Shown: positions 1 through 5,294, counted from the stretch's first letter. The stretch: DNA of 5,294 nucleotides from an uncultured Dehalococcoidia bacterium (GCA_937954195.1 CALFYR010000282.1:1-5294), one strand, 5' to 3'. Made by a program: numbers and translations. Notes: generated by a model not told the origin, from the sequence alone.

Positions 1-1
1 C

Positions 2-808
2 GGCTACCACCAGGTTGGTCCCGGGAGCATTAAGTCCGCCGACCTGCTTGGCGCGCTGCCGCGGACGATCGAGGACGACCGGCGGGACTCCATTGTGGTT
101 TTCCCGGAAGTGTTCACGCTGGACGAACTCGGGCTGCCAAGCGACCGTCCGTTCGGAGAGCGGCGAGGCGGCAACCGGGTGTTCGAAGACCCGCTGCGCA
201 TCGCCGGCATGCGCGAGTATCGGCCGGGTGACCCACTACGCCGGATCGACTGGAAGGCGACCGCCCGCTCGGGAGATCTGCGCTCCCGCGTGTATGAGCC
301 CTCCGCCACGCAGCAGCTCTACCTGCTGGTGAACATCGACACGATGACCCACGTCTGGGAAGGGTATCTGCGGGATGAGCTCGAGCGGATCGTCTCGGTT
401 GCGGCGTCCATCGTTGTGTGGGCGGCGGGTGCCCGCTATGCCGTTGGGCTCCTGGCGAACGGCGCCTTTCCGGATGCTGACCGGCCAATGCGATTGCCCC
501 CATCCCGGTCGCGCGACCAGGTTTCGCGTCTTCTCGAAGCTCTCGCCGTTATCCAGCCGCTGACGATGGGTGACCTCGCCGGCGCGATTCAACGCGAAAG
601 CGGGCGGCTCCCTGCCGGCTCCACGCTCGTGGTCGTGGCATCGCTGTTGCCCGATCCCCTGGCCGGGGTGATCGCACGCCTCGCCGACGAAGGACACCAC
701 GTGTTCGTGATCGCAACCTCGGAACGCGTGATCGAACGCGTCCCGCCAGGGATTCCGGTGCAGACGGTTGGTGCGGCCTTCCAGAGGCGCACGGAGGTCA
801 CGGCATGA
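2..808 (+). CDS. DUF58 domain protein, C-terminal part (5' end outside window)
   Basis: This frame is open from the first complete codon and ends in TGA at 806-808, giving 268 visible residues with the N-terminus cut off by the window edge. The GTG at 95 is internal, because the residues encoded before it (GYHQVGPGSIKSADLLGAL) already match the segment that precedes the DUF58 core. The signature is the stretch REYRPGDPLRRIDWKATAR (about residues 71-89), followed by RVYEP and a beta strand ending in VNID. DUF58 proteins have a von Willebrand A-like fold, are often membrane-anchored by N-terminal helices (not visible here), and are usually encoded with MoxR AAA+ ATPases. The metal-site motif, DxSxS in classical vWA domains, reads D-T-M-T-H here (Asp113, codon 338-340), so it is degenerate. 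The gene overlaps the DUF4129 gene by ATGA. The family call is firm; the biochemical role is unknown, with an envelope-related chaperone or assembly function as the usual inference. Confidence 0.9.
   Translation, partial: GYHQVGPGSIKSADLLGALPRTIEDDRRDSIVVFPEVFTLDELGLPSDRPFGERRGGNRVFEDPLRIAGMREYRPGDPLRRIDWKATARSGDLRSRVYEPSATQQLYLLVNIDTMTHVWEGYLRDELERIVSVAASIVVWAAGARYAVGLLANGAFPDADRPMRLPPSRSRDQVSRLLEALAVIQPLTMGDLAGAIQRESGRLPAGSTLVVVASLLPDPLAGVIARLADEGHHVFVIATSERVIERVPPGIPVQTVGAAFQRRTEVTA
793..798 (+). promoter_or_regulatory. Ribosome binding site of the DUF4129 gene
   Basis: GGAGGT lies six bases before the ATG at 805 and inside the end of the DUF58 gene. It is a strong Shine-Dalgarno match at good spacing, which fixes the start of the downstream gene and supports translational coupling across the ATGA overlap. 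Confidence 0.75.
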
Positions 809-2148
809 TCGCTGTCGTCGCGGTGGTCGCCACGCTCGTGGCTGAAGGGCTCGTGTTCGCTATCGTCGCCGAGCTCTTCGCCGTCGGCTATTCGGGCGAG
901 AATGCGCACGCGGTTGGCTGGTGGGCGTTCGCCCTGGTGGCTCTGGCCGGCTACTACCTGCCGCGCTTCGCGGCCGGGTTCGAGATGCCGGCGCGAAGGG
1001 CGTACGCACTCACCGCAGGTGGAGGACTGCTGCTCATCTACCTGCTGCTGCGCATTGAAGTCGCCGGCGATGTGGCGATCTGGGAATTCGGATGGGTCGC
1101 GGACTTCGTACGAGACGCATCGGAGACGCTGGAGAGTGGCGCACGGGGGCTCTTCGGCGGATTGCTCCTTCTCGGCGCATGGGCGCGAGGCAGCTTCCGC
1201 TCCGACGAGGAGCTGGAGATGGAGACGGTGGCCAAGGCGCTGGCGCTCCCGTTCCTGATCGTCATCGTTGTGGTTATCTTCGGGGCGCCGAGTGATCGCG
1301 TGGGCGAAATTGGCAGGGTTGCCGCTGGCTTCTTCGCGGTATCCGTGGTCGCGCTCGCGTCCTCGCAGCTGGCCCTGAGTGGGACCACCATCGGCGAGAT
1401 CCGGTCCGGAGGGATCACCGCGGTCCTGCTCGGCGGAACGGCGCTAGTCGCCGTGGTCGGCTTCCTTCTGTTTGGTGTGCTTGCGGGGCTTCTCGGCCCA
1501 ACCGTAGGGCCGATCATCTCCGGCGTGGTCGAAACGACACTGACTATCCTTCTGACGCCGCTTGCCTGGGTGCTCTCGGAGCTGTTCGAGCGCCTGTTCC
1601 AGGGCGAGAACCCGTTCGCCAACCTCGTTGAGAACACGCGGCTCACGGCGGACGAGGCCGGCGATCCGAACGCCGGTGAACCTTCGGTGATCGAGCGCGG
1701 GAGCCTGTACGGCATGCGTATCCTGGCGTTGATCGCGCTGGCCGCTGGGGTCGCCGCGATCGCTGTGGTCTTCGTGCGGCTGCGGAGGCGGTACCAGCAA
1801 TCGAAGGTGGCCGACGGCGTTGATGGTTCCGCTGGCAGCGCAGGCGGCGACCTGAAGAACTTCCTGCGCTCTTTCCTCCCCGGGCGGCGCGAGCAAGTTC
1901 ATCTGACGGCCAACTCCGAGGCGACACTGCTCTACATCGAAGTGCTGGAACAGGCCGCGAGAGAGGGCCATCCCCGGGATGACGGGGACACGGCTCGAGA
2001 GTTCGCGCCCGTGCTGCAGGAGACCTACCACGCCGGTCCGGTGGTTGACGACATAACCGCTGCGTTCGAAGAGGCGCGCTACGGTGGCAGAGAACCGGAC
2101 CCGCGCACCATCGCGGCCCTGCGCGACCGCTGGCGGCAAGTGCGCTAG
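805..2148 (+). CDS. Multi-pass membrane protein with C-terminal DUF4129 domain
   Basis: The product has 447 residues. The first two thirds are hydrophobic, with about eight or nine likely membrane segments: roughly residues 2-27, 37-55, 66-84, 115-127 (short), 143-160, 172-191, 203-239 (perhaps two helices), 240-262, and a clear last one at 304-324. The last helix is followed by the positive cluster RLRRR (325-329), which by the positive-inside rule places the tail in the cytosol. The tail (about 373-447) resembles DUF4129: an LLYIEVLEQAAREG helix, a T-x-x-E-F motif (TAREF) and a conserved EARYG near the end. DUF4129 is commonly found at the C-terminus of transglutaminase-like membrane proteins or as a partner of DUF58 and MoxR genes, which fits the upstream neighbour. 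No transglutaminase Cys-His-Asp domain is seen between the last two helices; only about 40 residues, rich in Glu, Asn and Asp, lie there. Membrane location is secure; the activity is unknown. Confidence 0.85.
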   Translation: MIAVVAVVATLVAEGLVFAIVAELFAVGYSGENAHAVGWWAFALVALAGYYLPRFAAGFEMPARRAYALTAGGGLLLIYLLLRIEVAGDVAIWEFGWVADFVRDASETLESGARGLFGGLLLLGAWARGSFRSDEELEMETVAKALALPFLIVIVVVIFGAPSDRVGEIGRVAAGFFAVSVVALASSQLALSGTTIGEIRSGGITAVLLGGTALVAVVGFLLFGVLAGLLGPTVGPIISGVVETTLTILLTPLAWVLSELFERLFQGENPFANLVENTRLTADEAGDPNAGEPSVIERGSLYGMRILALIALAAGVAAIAVVFVRLRRRYQQSKVADGVDGSAGSAGGDLKNFLRSFLPGRREQVHLTANSEATLLYIEVLEQAAREGHPRDDGDTAREFAPVLQETYHAGPVVDDITAAFEEARYGGREPDPRTIAALRDRWRQVR

Positions 2149-2154
2149 GGCGCA
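2141..2154. repeat. Small perfect inverted repeat spanning two convergent stop codons
   Basis: TGCGC (2141-2145), a four-base TAGG loop, then GCGCA (2150-2154) form a perfect 5-bp GC-rich stem. It covers the shared CTAG in which the DUF4129 gene (TAG 2146-2148) and the minus-strand comB gene (TAG, complement of 2145-2147) both end. There is no T-tract on either side, so it is not a standard intrinsic terminator. It could still slow RNA polymerase from either direction, or it may be a chance match, since short GC stems are common in high-GC DNA. Confidence 0.35.
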
Positions 2155-2873
2155 ACCTCGAGCAGCACGAATCCGGGCCCATGCGAGGTGATGCGTGGAG
2201 CCACCGGGCATGAGTCCGGCATCACTGCGAACTCAATGTCCCGTTCGAAGCCAAGGGCGCGCGTGACTGCAGCGTGCCTCGATCGCGGAATGAGCGAGAG
2301 CGGCTCGGTTAGCTCCATCGCCAGGATTGCGAGATCACCGAGTTCGGCGAGGTTCCACCTCAGCTTCGCCAGTTGGGCGAGGTGAGCGGCCGCTCCAAAA
2401 TCTTCGAGCGCGAATCGCGTTCCTTTTGTTTCGCCGGCGCACACGAACGTCACGCGGTCGAAGCCCGCAACGGCATCGAGAACAGCGCTGCCATTCACAA
2501 CGGCACCCGCAAAGACGGCACCCTTCCCCACGAGCGAGGTCAGCGCGAGTGTCCCATTCGTGGTGAAAAGCACCGCGTCCCGGCCGGCGACCGGGGCAGA
2601 CCGGGCATCGACCGGGGAATTTCCGAAATCGAACCCGGGTGGCGGCAACCCGCCAACCTCCCCGAACAACAAGGCCCGCTCCCGGGCCGCTATCTCACGG
2701 GCCTGGTCAATCTCGGCCACGGCCCACAACGTTCGCAAACCCCCGGCGAATAGCGCAGCAATCGTGGTTGTGGCACGAAGGCAGTCGATGACGACGAAGG
2801 CGTCTGCGTCGATCGATAGGGCCTCCGCGGGCGTTGCGGCAATCTCAAGGCGGCTTGGCACGCCGGGTAGCAT
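2145..2873 (-). CDS. comB: 2-phosphosulfolactate phosphatase (ComB family)
   Basis: The 242-residue product is of normal family length. ComB is a Mg2+-dependent hydrolase that removes phosphate from 2-phospho-3-sulfolactate, step two of the phosphoenolpyruvate route to coenzyme M in methanogens; in bacteria the family is widespread and often has no proven role. Family motifs appear in order: IDCLRATTTI (29-38, with Cys31 where Val is usual), GEVGG (71-75), GFDFGNSP (80-87), TTNGT (104-108), then VCAGETKG and LED (144-158). The cytosolic protein lacks a signal peptide. An in-frame TGA lies eight codons upstream, so the ATG at 2873 is the first possible conventional start. A GTG at codon 5 sits in a duplicated copy of the same sequence context and is an equally credible start, as recognisable homology begins near residue 8. 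No Shine-Dalgarno is seen for either. No comA or comC homologue is visible nearby, so the substrate here is inferred from family only. Confidence 0.88.
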   Translation of the reverse strand: MLPGVPSRLEIAATPAEALSIDADAFVVIDCLRATTTIAALFAGGLRTLWAVAEIDQAREIAARERALLFGEVGGLPPPGFDFGNSPVDARSAPVAGRDAVLFTTNGTLALTSLVGKGAVFAGAVVNGSAVLDAVAGFDRVTFVCAGETKGTRFALEDFGAAAHLAQLAKLRWNLAELGDLAILAMELTEPLSLIPRSRHAAVTRALGFERDIEFAVMPDSCPVAPRITSHGPGFVLLEVAP

Positions 2874-2881
2874 GCCGGGTG
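2858..2881. repeat. Imperfect 12-bp tandem repeat at the comB start
   Basis: GCACGCCGGGTA (2858-2869) is followed directly by GCATGCCGGGTG (2870-2881), with 10 of 12 positions identical. Read on the minus strand, each copy contains ACCCGGC followed by a start-type codon: ATG in the upstream copy (2873-2871) and GTG in the downstream copy (2861-2859). The unit is four codons long, so both starts are in the same frame. Confidence 0.7.
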
Positions 2882-2901
2882 AGAGGACGTTGCGTCACGG
2901 A

Positions 2902-2907
2902 ATGCTA
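2902..2907 (-). promoter_or_regulatory. Possible -10 element for comB
   Basis: On the minus strand this hexamer reads TAGCAT, a TANNNT-type -10 match. Transcription would start near 2895, leaving about 22 bases before the comB ATG. It overlaps the murI -10 on the opposite strand. No -35 match is visible upstream at 16-18 bp, so support is weak and rests mainly on position in the only intergenic gap. Confidence 0.3.
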
Positions 2908-2911
2908 TGCT
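2903..2911 (+). promoter_or_regulatory. Extended -10 promoter of the murI operon
   Basis: TGC-TATGCT matches the extended -10 pattern TGN-TANNNT. Seven bases separate it from the ATG at 2919, the distance expected between a -10 box and a transcription start, so the mRNA would begin at or very near the start codon (leaderless). There is no convincing -35 at the normal spacing, which extended -10 promoters can lack, and no Shine-Dalgarno before ATG 2919, which agrees with leaderless translation. Confidence 0.5.
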
Positions 2912-2918
2912 CTTGTGG

Positions 2919-3701
2919 ATGGATGACCGCCCAGTCGGGATGTTCGACTCTGGAGCTGGCGGTTTGAGTGTTTTAAAGGCGTTTCGCGAGATAGCGCCGA
3001 ACGAGCGAGTGCTCTACTTCGCCGACACCGCCTACTTCCCCTACGGTCCTCGAAGTGCGCCCGAGGTGCGCAAGCGCGCCTTCGCAATCACGCACCGATT
3101 GCTTGCAAGCGACGTGAAAATGGTGGTCGTGGCCTGCAATACCGCATCGGCCGCCGCCCTGCCCGACCTGCGAGAGGCGTTCGATCTGCCGTTCGTGGGG
3201 ATGGTGCCCGGAGTGAAGCCTGCGGCCCAGCAGTCGCGAAGTGGCCGCGTTGCCATCCTGGCGACACCGGGGACGCTTGACGGCGGACTCTTTGCCCGAG
3301 TCGTCGAAGACTTCGGTCGCGGCACGGTCATCACGAACGTGCCGGGGACGGGCCTGGCCGAACTCGTTGAGGAAGGGCGGACCGGTACCGAACAGGCTCG
3401 CGCGGCCATCCGAAGCGTGCTTGCTACTGAAGTACGGGCCGGCGCCGATACGGTGGTGCTCGGCTGCACGCACTACTCCTTCCTCCGCGACGACATAGCA
3501 GCCGAGTTCCCGGCCGTAGCAATCGTCGATACGTCCGCCGCTGTCGCGCGACGCGCCGTGTCGGTACTGGAGGAAGGTGGCATGCGCGCCGCGCCAGGCG
3601 TGCGCGGCGGCATCGACCTCATCGTCAGCGGAGACCGTGATGCCTTTGCCGGCGTCATGCAGAAACTGGGATTCGAACAACACGCGGAGGTGCATCGGTG
3701 A
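2919..3701 (+). CDS. murI: Glutamate racemase
   Basis: MurI interconverts L- and D-glutamate without a cofactor and supplies D-Glu for the peptidoglycan stem peptide in the cytosol. With the start at 2919 the protein has 260 residues, normal for the family. The motifs are FDSGAGGLSVL (9-19, with catalytic-site Asp10 and Ser11), YFADTAYFPYG (33-43), VACNTASA with catalytic Cys73, and LGCTHY with catalytic Cys183 and His185, so both racemase cysteines are present. The ATG at 2907 is in frame and would add four residues (MLLW), but it overlaps the probable -10 box, whereas 2919 gives the typical short lead before the FDSG motif. It is the first gene of an apparent murI-pyrF-DUF951-MFS operon and overlaps pyrF by GTGA. 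Aspartate racemases of the same superfamily are an alternative, but the motifs favour glutamate racemase. Its presence suggests that the organism makes peptidoglycan or otherwise needs D-Glu. Confidence 0.93.
   Translation: MDDRPVGMFDSGAGGLSVLKAFREIAPNERVLYFADTAYFPYGPRSAPEVRKRAFAITHRLLASDVKMVVVACNTASAAALPDLREAFDLPFVGMVPGVKPAAQQSRSGRVAILATPGTLDGGLFARVVEDFGRGTVITNVPGTGLAELVEEGRTGTEQARAAIRSVLATEVRAGADTVVLGCTHYSFLRDDIAAEFPAVAIVDTSAAVARRAVSVLEEGGMRAAPGVRGGIDLIVSGDRDAFAGVMQKLGFEQHAEVHR
3686..3692 (+). promoter_or_regulatory. Ribosome binding site of pyrF
   Basis: GGAGGTG lies inside the last codons of murI, five bases before the GTG start at 3698. It is a strong Shine-Dalgarno match and decides in favour of the GTG start that overlaps the murI stop. 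Confidence 0.75.
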
Positions 3702-4492
3702 CGTTTTTTGAACAGCTGGAACGGCGAAGCAAGGCAGTGGACTCGCTCCTTTGCGTCGGCCTCGACCCCGACTTCCGCAAGCACAAGCCGGAGGAAGTTG
3801 CCGGATTCAACAAAGCCATCATCGAAGCGACCGCCGATTACGCAGCCTGCTACAAGCCAAACATCGCCTTCTACGAACAGTGGGGCCTCCCGGGGCTGCG
3901 CGCGCTTGAGGAAACGCTCGCGGCCATTCCATCGGATATCCCGGTGATTGGCGATGTGAAGCGCGGCGACATGGGGAACACCGCGGAAGCCTACGCGCGC
4001 GCCATGTTCGAGTACTGGGGATTCGGCGCCATAACCGTCAACGCGTACCAGGGCCTCGATGCAGTCCAGCCGTTCCTGGCGTACGAGGACCGGGGCGTCT
4101 TCATCCTCTGCCGCACGTCCAACCCGGGTTCGCGGGAGTTCCAGGAGCAACCCCTGGCCAACGGACGGTTGCTGTACGAAGAAGTCGCCCTCACGGCAAC
4201 TGGTTGGTCGTCCAATGTGGGCCTGGTGGTGGGTGCGACCGCACCAGCCGAACTGACGCGCGTCCGCGATATCGTGCCGACTACGCCACTGCTGATACCG
4301 GGCGTGGGCGCGCAGGGCGGCAGCCCGGAGGACGTCGTCCGCGCGGCCGGTTACCAGCCGGGGAAGATGGTCGTGAACTCATCACGCGGAATTCTGTATG
4401 CCGGCTCTGATGCGAACTTCGCCGAAGCCGCCCGGGAAGCCGCAAGGCGAGTCCGCGATGAGCTACGCGCCGCAGCCCCAACGGCGGCGTGA
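3698..4492 (+). CDS. pyrF: Orotidine 5'-phosphate decarboxylase, type 2
   Basis: The enzyme decarboxylates OMP to UMP, the last step of de novo pyrimidine synthesis, as a cytosolic TIM barrel. The product has 264 residues and belongs to the type 2 (mycobacterial-like) subfamily, which is longer than the E. coli type. Active-site residues are all visible: Asp23 in VGLDPD, Lys53 in CYKPN, and the catalytic set Asp86-Lys88-Asp91 in GDVKRGDMGNT. The type 2 pattern continues with VNAYQG (114-119), RTSNPGS (139-145), the phosphate-loop segment IPGVGAQGG (200-208) and NSSRGI (227-232), whose Arg230 is the expected phosphate ligand. The GTG start is backed by a strong Shine-Dalgarno. The reading frame overlaps murI upstream and the DUF951 gene downstream by GTGA in both cases, so translation is probably coupled. 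No other pyr gene is in the window, so pyrF is separated from a full pyrimidine operon as far as can be seen. Confidence 0.95.
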   Translation: MTFFEQLERRSKAVDSLLCVGLDPDFRKHKPEEVAGFNKAIIEATADYAACYKPNIAFYEQWGLPGLRALEETLAAIPSDIPVIGDVKRGDMGNTAEAYARAMFEYWGFGAITVNAYQGLDAVQPFLAYEDRGVFILCRTSNPGSREFQEQPLANGRLLYEEVALTATGWSSNVGLVVGATAPAELTRVRDIVPTTPLLIPGVGAQGGSPEDVVRAAGYQPGKMVVNSSRGILYAGSDANFAEAAREAARRVRDELRAAAPTAA

Positions 4493-4680
4493 CGACCGAG
4501 ATTGTGGAAGGAGCGACCTATCGCATGCGGCGCCAGCACCCGTGCGGCGGCTGGGAGTGGCGGGTCTACCGGGCAGGCGCCGATGTCGGAATGGAATGCC
4601 TCACCTGCAGGCGCCGGGTGATGGTGGAACGGCGCAAGTTCGAGTCACGGGTTAAGGCGCTCGTCGCCAGGGATGACTGA
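4489..4680 (+). CDS. DUF951 family small protein, putative metal-binding
   Basis: The 63-residue product matches DUF951 (the family of B. subtilis YyzM) along nearly its whole length: a YRMRRQHPCGGWEWRVYRAG segment (11-30), ADVGMECLTC (31-40), then RRVMVERRKFESRVKAL (42-58). Function is unknown. His17, Cys19 and the CxxC pair Cys37/Cys40 give four potential ligands in a zinc-ribbon-like arrangement, and the protein is very basic, so nucleic-acid or ribosome contact is possible; both are inferences. The GTG start at 4489 overlaps the pyrF stop as GTGA and lacks a Shine-Dalgarno. A later ATG at 4525 has AAGGAG 11 bases before it but would remove residues that align with the family's N-terminus, so the longer form is preferred; GTG 4504 is a third option. 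Its coding end overlaps the MFS start by 8 bases. Confidence 0.85.
   Translation: MTTEIVEGATYRMRRQHPCGGWEWRVYRAGADVGMECLTCRRRVMVERRKFESRVKALVARDD
4508..4513 (+). promoter_or_regulatory. Shine-Dalgarno-like AAGGAG inside the DUF951 gene
   Basis: AAGGAG stands 11 bases before an in-frame ATG at 4525. The spacing is long. It could allow a second, shorter product starting just ahead of the HPCG motif, or it may simply be the Glu-Gly codons of the longer protein. Confidence 0.25.
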
Positions 4681-5294
4681 GGCTTCAACCGCAACGATGC
4701 CGCTGCTCCAGCAGCGTCCGTTCCGGATGCTGAGCTACACGCGCTTCTTCTCGCGGGTTGCCCAGAACGCATTGAACTTCGCCCTCGTGCTCCTCATGAC
4801 CGAGGAGACCGGCAAGGCGTTCTTCAGTTCGCTGCTTGTTCTGGCCCTCGTCGTGCCATCGACCGTCGCCGGCATTGTGGCGGGCAGCGCGGCGGATTCC
4901 TTCCCCAAACGGTTGCTGGTGCTCGTCGGCGACCTCGCGCGGGCTGCCGTGTGCCTCTATTTCCTGCGCGGCGAAGGCGGCGTGGCCATCTACTATGCGG
5001 TCGCCGTCCTGCTGGCCACCGCAACTCAGTTCGCCAGCGCCGCCGAAGGCGCCATCCTTCCCGCCATCGTCCAGCGGGATGAACTGGCGCGGGCAAACGC
5101 GATTAGCCAGGCGGTAGGCGGTGGCGCTCAGTTGCTCGGGCTCGGCGTGCTCACGCCGGTCATGCTCCGCGTGTTCGATAGCGAGCGGGCGCTGTTTGCC
5201 GTGTGTGCCGCGTTGTTCGTTGTGGCCGGGGCGCAGGCCCTGTTCATCGGCCGGACAAAGTCCCCCACCCGGATCGAGATTGGCGGCGAGCCGC
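4673..5294 (+). CDS. MFS transporter, N-terminal part (3' end outside window)
   Basis: An open frame runs from ATG 4673 to the window end without a stop, giving 207 residues of what is normally a protein of about 400. It is a major facilitator superfamily permease of the inner membrane, closest in style to the MFS_3/EntS-like exporter group: an early basic segment and helix (TRFFSRVAQNALNFALVLLM, 23-42), helix two about 49-71, a motif-A-like loop GSAADSFPKR (71-80), helix three about 81-98, helix four about 104-122, then EGAILPAIVQRDELARANAI (125-144), very typical of this group, and further helices about 146-164 and 170-190. ATG 4673 overlaps the DUF951 stop as ATGACTGA; only a weak AGGG precedes it directly. 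An ATG at 4697 is the alternative start. Substrate cannot be told from sequence; membership of the murI-pyrF operon may point to an envelope or nucleotide-related solute but is not evidence by itself. Confidence 0.88.
   Translation, partial: MTEASTATMPLLQQRPFRMLSYTRFFSRVAQNALNFALVLLMTEETGKAFFSSLLVLALVVPSTVAGIVAGSAADSFPKRLLVLVGDLARAAVCLYFLRGEGGVAIYYAVAVLLATATQFASAAEGAILPAIVQRDELARANAISQAVGGGAQLLGLGVLTPVMLRVFDSERALFAVCAALFVVAGAQALFIGRTKSPTRIEIGGEP

Noticed and set aside
95..808. GTG at 95 as the true start of the DUF58 gene.
   Set aside because: DUF58-like sequence continues in frame upstream to the window edge with no stop, and no Shine-Dalgarno precedes 95, so the gene is truncated by the window and does not start there.
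1038..1715. A 225-residue minus-strand open frame, rich in Ser, Thr, Pro and Arg.
   Set aside because: It is the antisense shadow of membrane-helix codons in the DUF4129 gene and has low complexity with no domain signature.
1444..2211. A 255-residue open frame on the minus strand opposite the DUF4129 gene.
   Set aside because: It lies antisense to a well-supported gene; its translation is rich in Arg, His, Pro and Gln with no recognisable motif, the usual pattern of a shadow frame in high-GC DNA.
2890..2911. TTGCGT (2890-2895) as a -35 box for the murI promoter.
   Set aside because: Only ten bases separate it from the -10 hexamer at 2906, far too short for a normal sigma-70 type promoter.
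2373..2967. Plus-strand open frames across the comB gene.
   Set aside because: They are antisense to comB, whose minus-strand protein carries all family motifs; the plus-strand translations show none.
3704..3709. A run of six T just after the pyrF start as a possible frameshift or slippage site.
   Set aside because: The pyrF frame is intact and the gene before it already ends at 3701. Low-GC codons near a start are common because they reduce mRNA structure.
3473..4150. A 225-residue minus-strand open frame opposite the end of murI and the first half of pyrF.
   Set aside because: It spans the boundary of two clearly identified plus-strand genes and shows no family motif.

Overview
The window is high-GC, densely packed bacterial DNA with six protein-coding genes and no RNA gene, mobile element or CRISPR array. 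The gene set is a clustered DUF58 + DUF4129 membrane pair, a ComB-like phosphatase, glutamate racemase, a type 2 (mycobacterial-like) OMP decarboxylase, a DUF951 protein and an MFS transporter. The combination, especially DUF951 in a high-GC genome together with these particular DUF58 and DUF4129 variants, fits Chloroflexota best. This is inferred from protein families only; no phylogenetic marker is present.

Layout. (1) 2-2148, plus strand: the C-terminal part of a DUF58 protein (5' end outside the window), coupled by an ATGA overlap to a multi-pass membrane protein with a cytosolic DUF4129 tail. Such pairs usually sit beside a MoxR-type AAA+ ATPase and transglutaminase-like proteins and are thought to act at the cell envelope. 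(2) 2145-2873, minus strand: a comB-like 2-phosphosulfolactate phosphatase, convergent with the previous gene. The two stop codons share the four bases CTAG inside a small perfect inverted repeat. (3) 2874-2918: the only intergenic stretch (45 bp), a divergent promoter region. It holds an extended -10 element placed exactly where it would produce a leaderless murI mRNA, an overlapping -10-like hexamer on the other strand, and a 12-bp imperfect tandem repeat that duplicates the comB start-codon context. (4) 2919-5294, plus strand: murI - pyrF - DUF951 - MFS transporter (3' end outside the window), each overlapping the next by 4, 4 and 8 bases, so almost certainly one translationally coupled operon.

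Functionally, murI supplies D-glutamate for peptidoglycan and pyrF catalyses the last step of UMP synthesis. UMP also feeds UDP-sugar peptidoglycan precursors, so the operon plausibly joins precursor supply with a small, probably metal-binding DUF951 protein and an exporter. I found no clear new defence or mobile system. The most interesting items are the compact divergent promoter with duplicated start context, the probable leaderless murI transcript, and the DUF951 protein built into a murI-pyrF operon.
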